DNA of 6,524 nt, from assembly GCA_019348515.1 (NCBI GenBank), contig JAHWJF010000042.1, forward strand, positions 1 through 6,524. The letters run 5' to 3'. The notes beneath the pieces were generated by a model. The model was not told where the DNA came from. It worked only from the letters and a program-made list of their open reading frames with translations, and did no database searches. The stretch is from Chloroflexota bacterium. Lineage in GTDB: Bacteria; Chloroflexota; Chloroflexia; Thermomicrobiales; UBA6265. The translations under genes and the position numbers were made by a program. Position 1 is the stretch's first letter; each line of letters begins with the position of its first letter. Below, piece after piece: positions 5,844 to 6,524 of the stretch.

Positions 5844-6281
5844 ATGAAAAGCATCGTTCCAGCCTTGGCCGTGGCCGATATCGACGCTTCGGTCCGCTTC
5901 TACGCCGAGGTTCTCGGCTTCGACATCGGGTTTACCTTGCCTGGGGCAGATGGAAAGCTCATACACGCCTCCGTCCAGCGTGGCGACAGCTCCCTGATGT
6001 TCGGCCGCCTGGACACCAGCAACGCGCACGATCAGGGGCCGCTCGGACGCGGCATCGTGCTCTACGCAACTGTTGCCGATGACGAGGACGTCGACGCCTA
6101 CTTCCAGCGCGTCAAGGATGCGGGAGCCGCCGTCGTCCAGGAGCCGACCGACCAGTTCTGGGGACACCGCGACTGGGGCATCACCGACCCGGACGGCTAC
6201 GTCCTCTTCATCTCTAAGGAGACCCGGGTAGCCTCAGCCGAGGAGATGCGCGAGGCGGCGCTCTCCGGCTCCCCCGCATAG
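5844..6281 (+). CDS. VOC-superfamily protein (glyoxalase/bleomycin-resistance fold)
   Basis: This is a small cytosolic protein of the vicinal oxygen chelate superfamily, which includes glyoxalase I, extradiol dioxygenases and bleomycin-type drug-binding proteins. Its 145 residues fit a single two-module VOC domain. Module 1 has the usual opening V-P-A-L-A-V-A-D (5-12), then F-Y-A-E-V-L-G-F (19-26) and S-S-L-M-F-G (49-54). Module 2 has G-I-V-L-Y-A-T-V (70-77), a helix with Y-F-Q-R-V-K-D-A-G (86-94), Q-F-W-G-H-R-D-W (104-111) and D-P-D-G-Y (115-119). H41, H108 and E126 sit near usual metal-ligand positions, but binding cannot be judged by eye. The substrate is unknown: drug sequestration is as possible as lyase or isomerase activity. 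The frame stays open far upstream, but only residues after ATG 5844 resemble the family. It is monocistronic here. Confidence 0.9.
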   Translation: MKSIVPALAVADIDASVRFYAEVLGFDIGFTLPGADGKLIHASVQRGDSSLMFGRLDTSNAHDQGPLGRGIVLYATVADDEDVDAYFQRVKDAGAAVVQEPTDQFWGHRDWGITDPDGYVLFISKETRVASAEEMREAALSGSPA

Positions 6282-6322
6282 TCCCTCTCCCCGACCCCTC
6301 TCCCAGCGCAGCGGGAGAGGGA
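6282..6322. repeat. inverted repeat with CCCTCTCCC core, just after the VOC stop
   Basis: Two forward copies of CCCTCTCCC (6283-6291 and 6296-6304) precede one reverse copy GGGAGAGGG (6313-6321). Either forward copy can pair with the reverse copy; the inner stem is 9 bp with an eight-base loop, the outer is 10 bp. It begins immediately after the VOC stop and could act as its 3' hairpin, but no T-run follows. Confidence 0.75.
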
Positions 6323-6337
6323 CGTTGTCCTCGTGTC

Positions 6338-6386
6338 CTCGGGTGTGCCCCTGCTTCCCATGCGGGAGGAGAAGGGGCACACCGAG
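6338..6386. repeat. long imperfect hairpin
   Basis: CTCGGGTGTGCCCC (6338-6351) pairs with GGGGCACACCGAG (6374-6386) over 13 bp with one bulged G. Inside it, CTTCCC (6354-6359) pairs with GGGAGG (6364-6369), including one G-T, around loop ATGC. It lies in noncoding sequence and appears to belong to the same repeat block as its neighbours. Confidence 0.7.
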
Positions 6387-6399
6387 CCGCCAAAAAGCC

Positions 6400-6424
6400 C
6401 CCTCTCCCGGCTCGGCGGGCCGGG
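6400..6424. repeat. further CCCTCTCCC copy with GC-rich hairpin
   Basis: CCCTCTCCC recurs at 6400-6408 and overlaps a hairpin of CCCGGC (6406-6411) with GCCGGG (6419-6424) and a seven-base loop. On the minus strand the repeat is followed closely by five T (6396-6392), giving a faint terminator-like arrangement for leftward transcription entering from the right. Confidence 0.55.
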
Positions 6425-6524
6425 TACTGGGTGCCCTCCGGGCGTGGTGGTGGTTGGGGGAAGGGCATGGGCCCGGGATGACGAGTCTTCCCCTGTAGAC
6501 AGCCCCAGGCGAGACCGCTACCAT
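6425..6524. other. right-end noncoding sequence
   Basis: GC-rich sequence with a GTGGTGGTGG run near 6444 and no codon-like pattern I trust. A minus-strand frame stays open from ATG 6524 through the repeat block, but its Pro/Arg/Gly-rich translation covers the inverted repeats and resembles no family I know, so I do not call a gene. Confidence 0.4.

Noticed and set aside
6234..6524. Minus-strand frame starting at the right edge (ATG 6524)
   Set aside because: It runs through inverted repeats and into the VOC gene's 3' end, with a translation that looks noncoding; only sequence to the right could change this.

Overview
The window most resembles a high-GC bacterium of the Chloroflexota, with the Thermomicrobia/Sphaerobacter group as best guess. 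The reasons are: a Tat-exported family 5 binding protein starting with a basic leader and an S-R-R-D-F motif; a bacterial PMT-type glycosyltransferase; and intergenic hairpins built on CCCTCTCCC/GGGAGAGGG. This placement is inference; an actinobacterial or other high-GC host is not excluded.

Layout from left to right: (1) 13-1311 (+), a polytopic PMT/GT39-type glycosyltransferase, possibly starting left of the window. (2) A 44-nt convergent gap. (3) 1356-5266 (-), a three-gene ABC importer cluster transcribed right to left: a Tat-exported solute-binding protein (620 aa), then a DppB-type permease (334 aa), then a DppC-type permease (305 aa). The binding-protein and first permease genes are separated by 124 nt holding two perfect hairpins; the two permease genes are one base apart. 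No ATPase gene is present and the cluster ends against the convergent glycosyltransferase gene, so the ATPases must come from elsewhere. (4) 5267-5843, a divergent intergenic region of 577 nt with a candidate promoter facing each way. (5) 5844-6281 (+), a VOC-superfamily (glyoxalase/bleomycin-resistance fold) protein of 145 aa. (6) 6282-6524, a noncoding block of GC-rich inverted repeats sharing the CCCTCTCCC core.

The importer would capture a peptide or, perhaps more likely, an oligosaccharide outside the membrane and pass it through the DppB/DppC pore. The glycosyltransferase and VOC genes have no evident functional link to it. The most interesting signal is regulatory. The VOC gene is preceded by a TTGACA-17-TATTGT promoter whose spacer holds a perfect 14-bp palindrome of the GAAC-N4-GTTC type (LexA/DinR-like), and a second GAAC-N4-GTTC lies in the leader of the importer genes. 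I found no convincing new multi-gene system.
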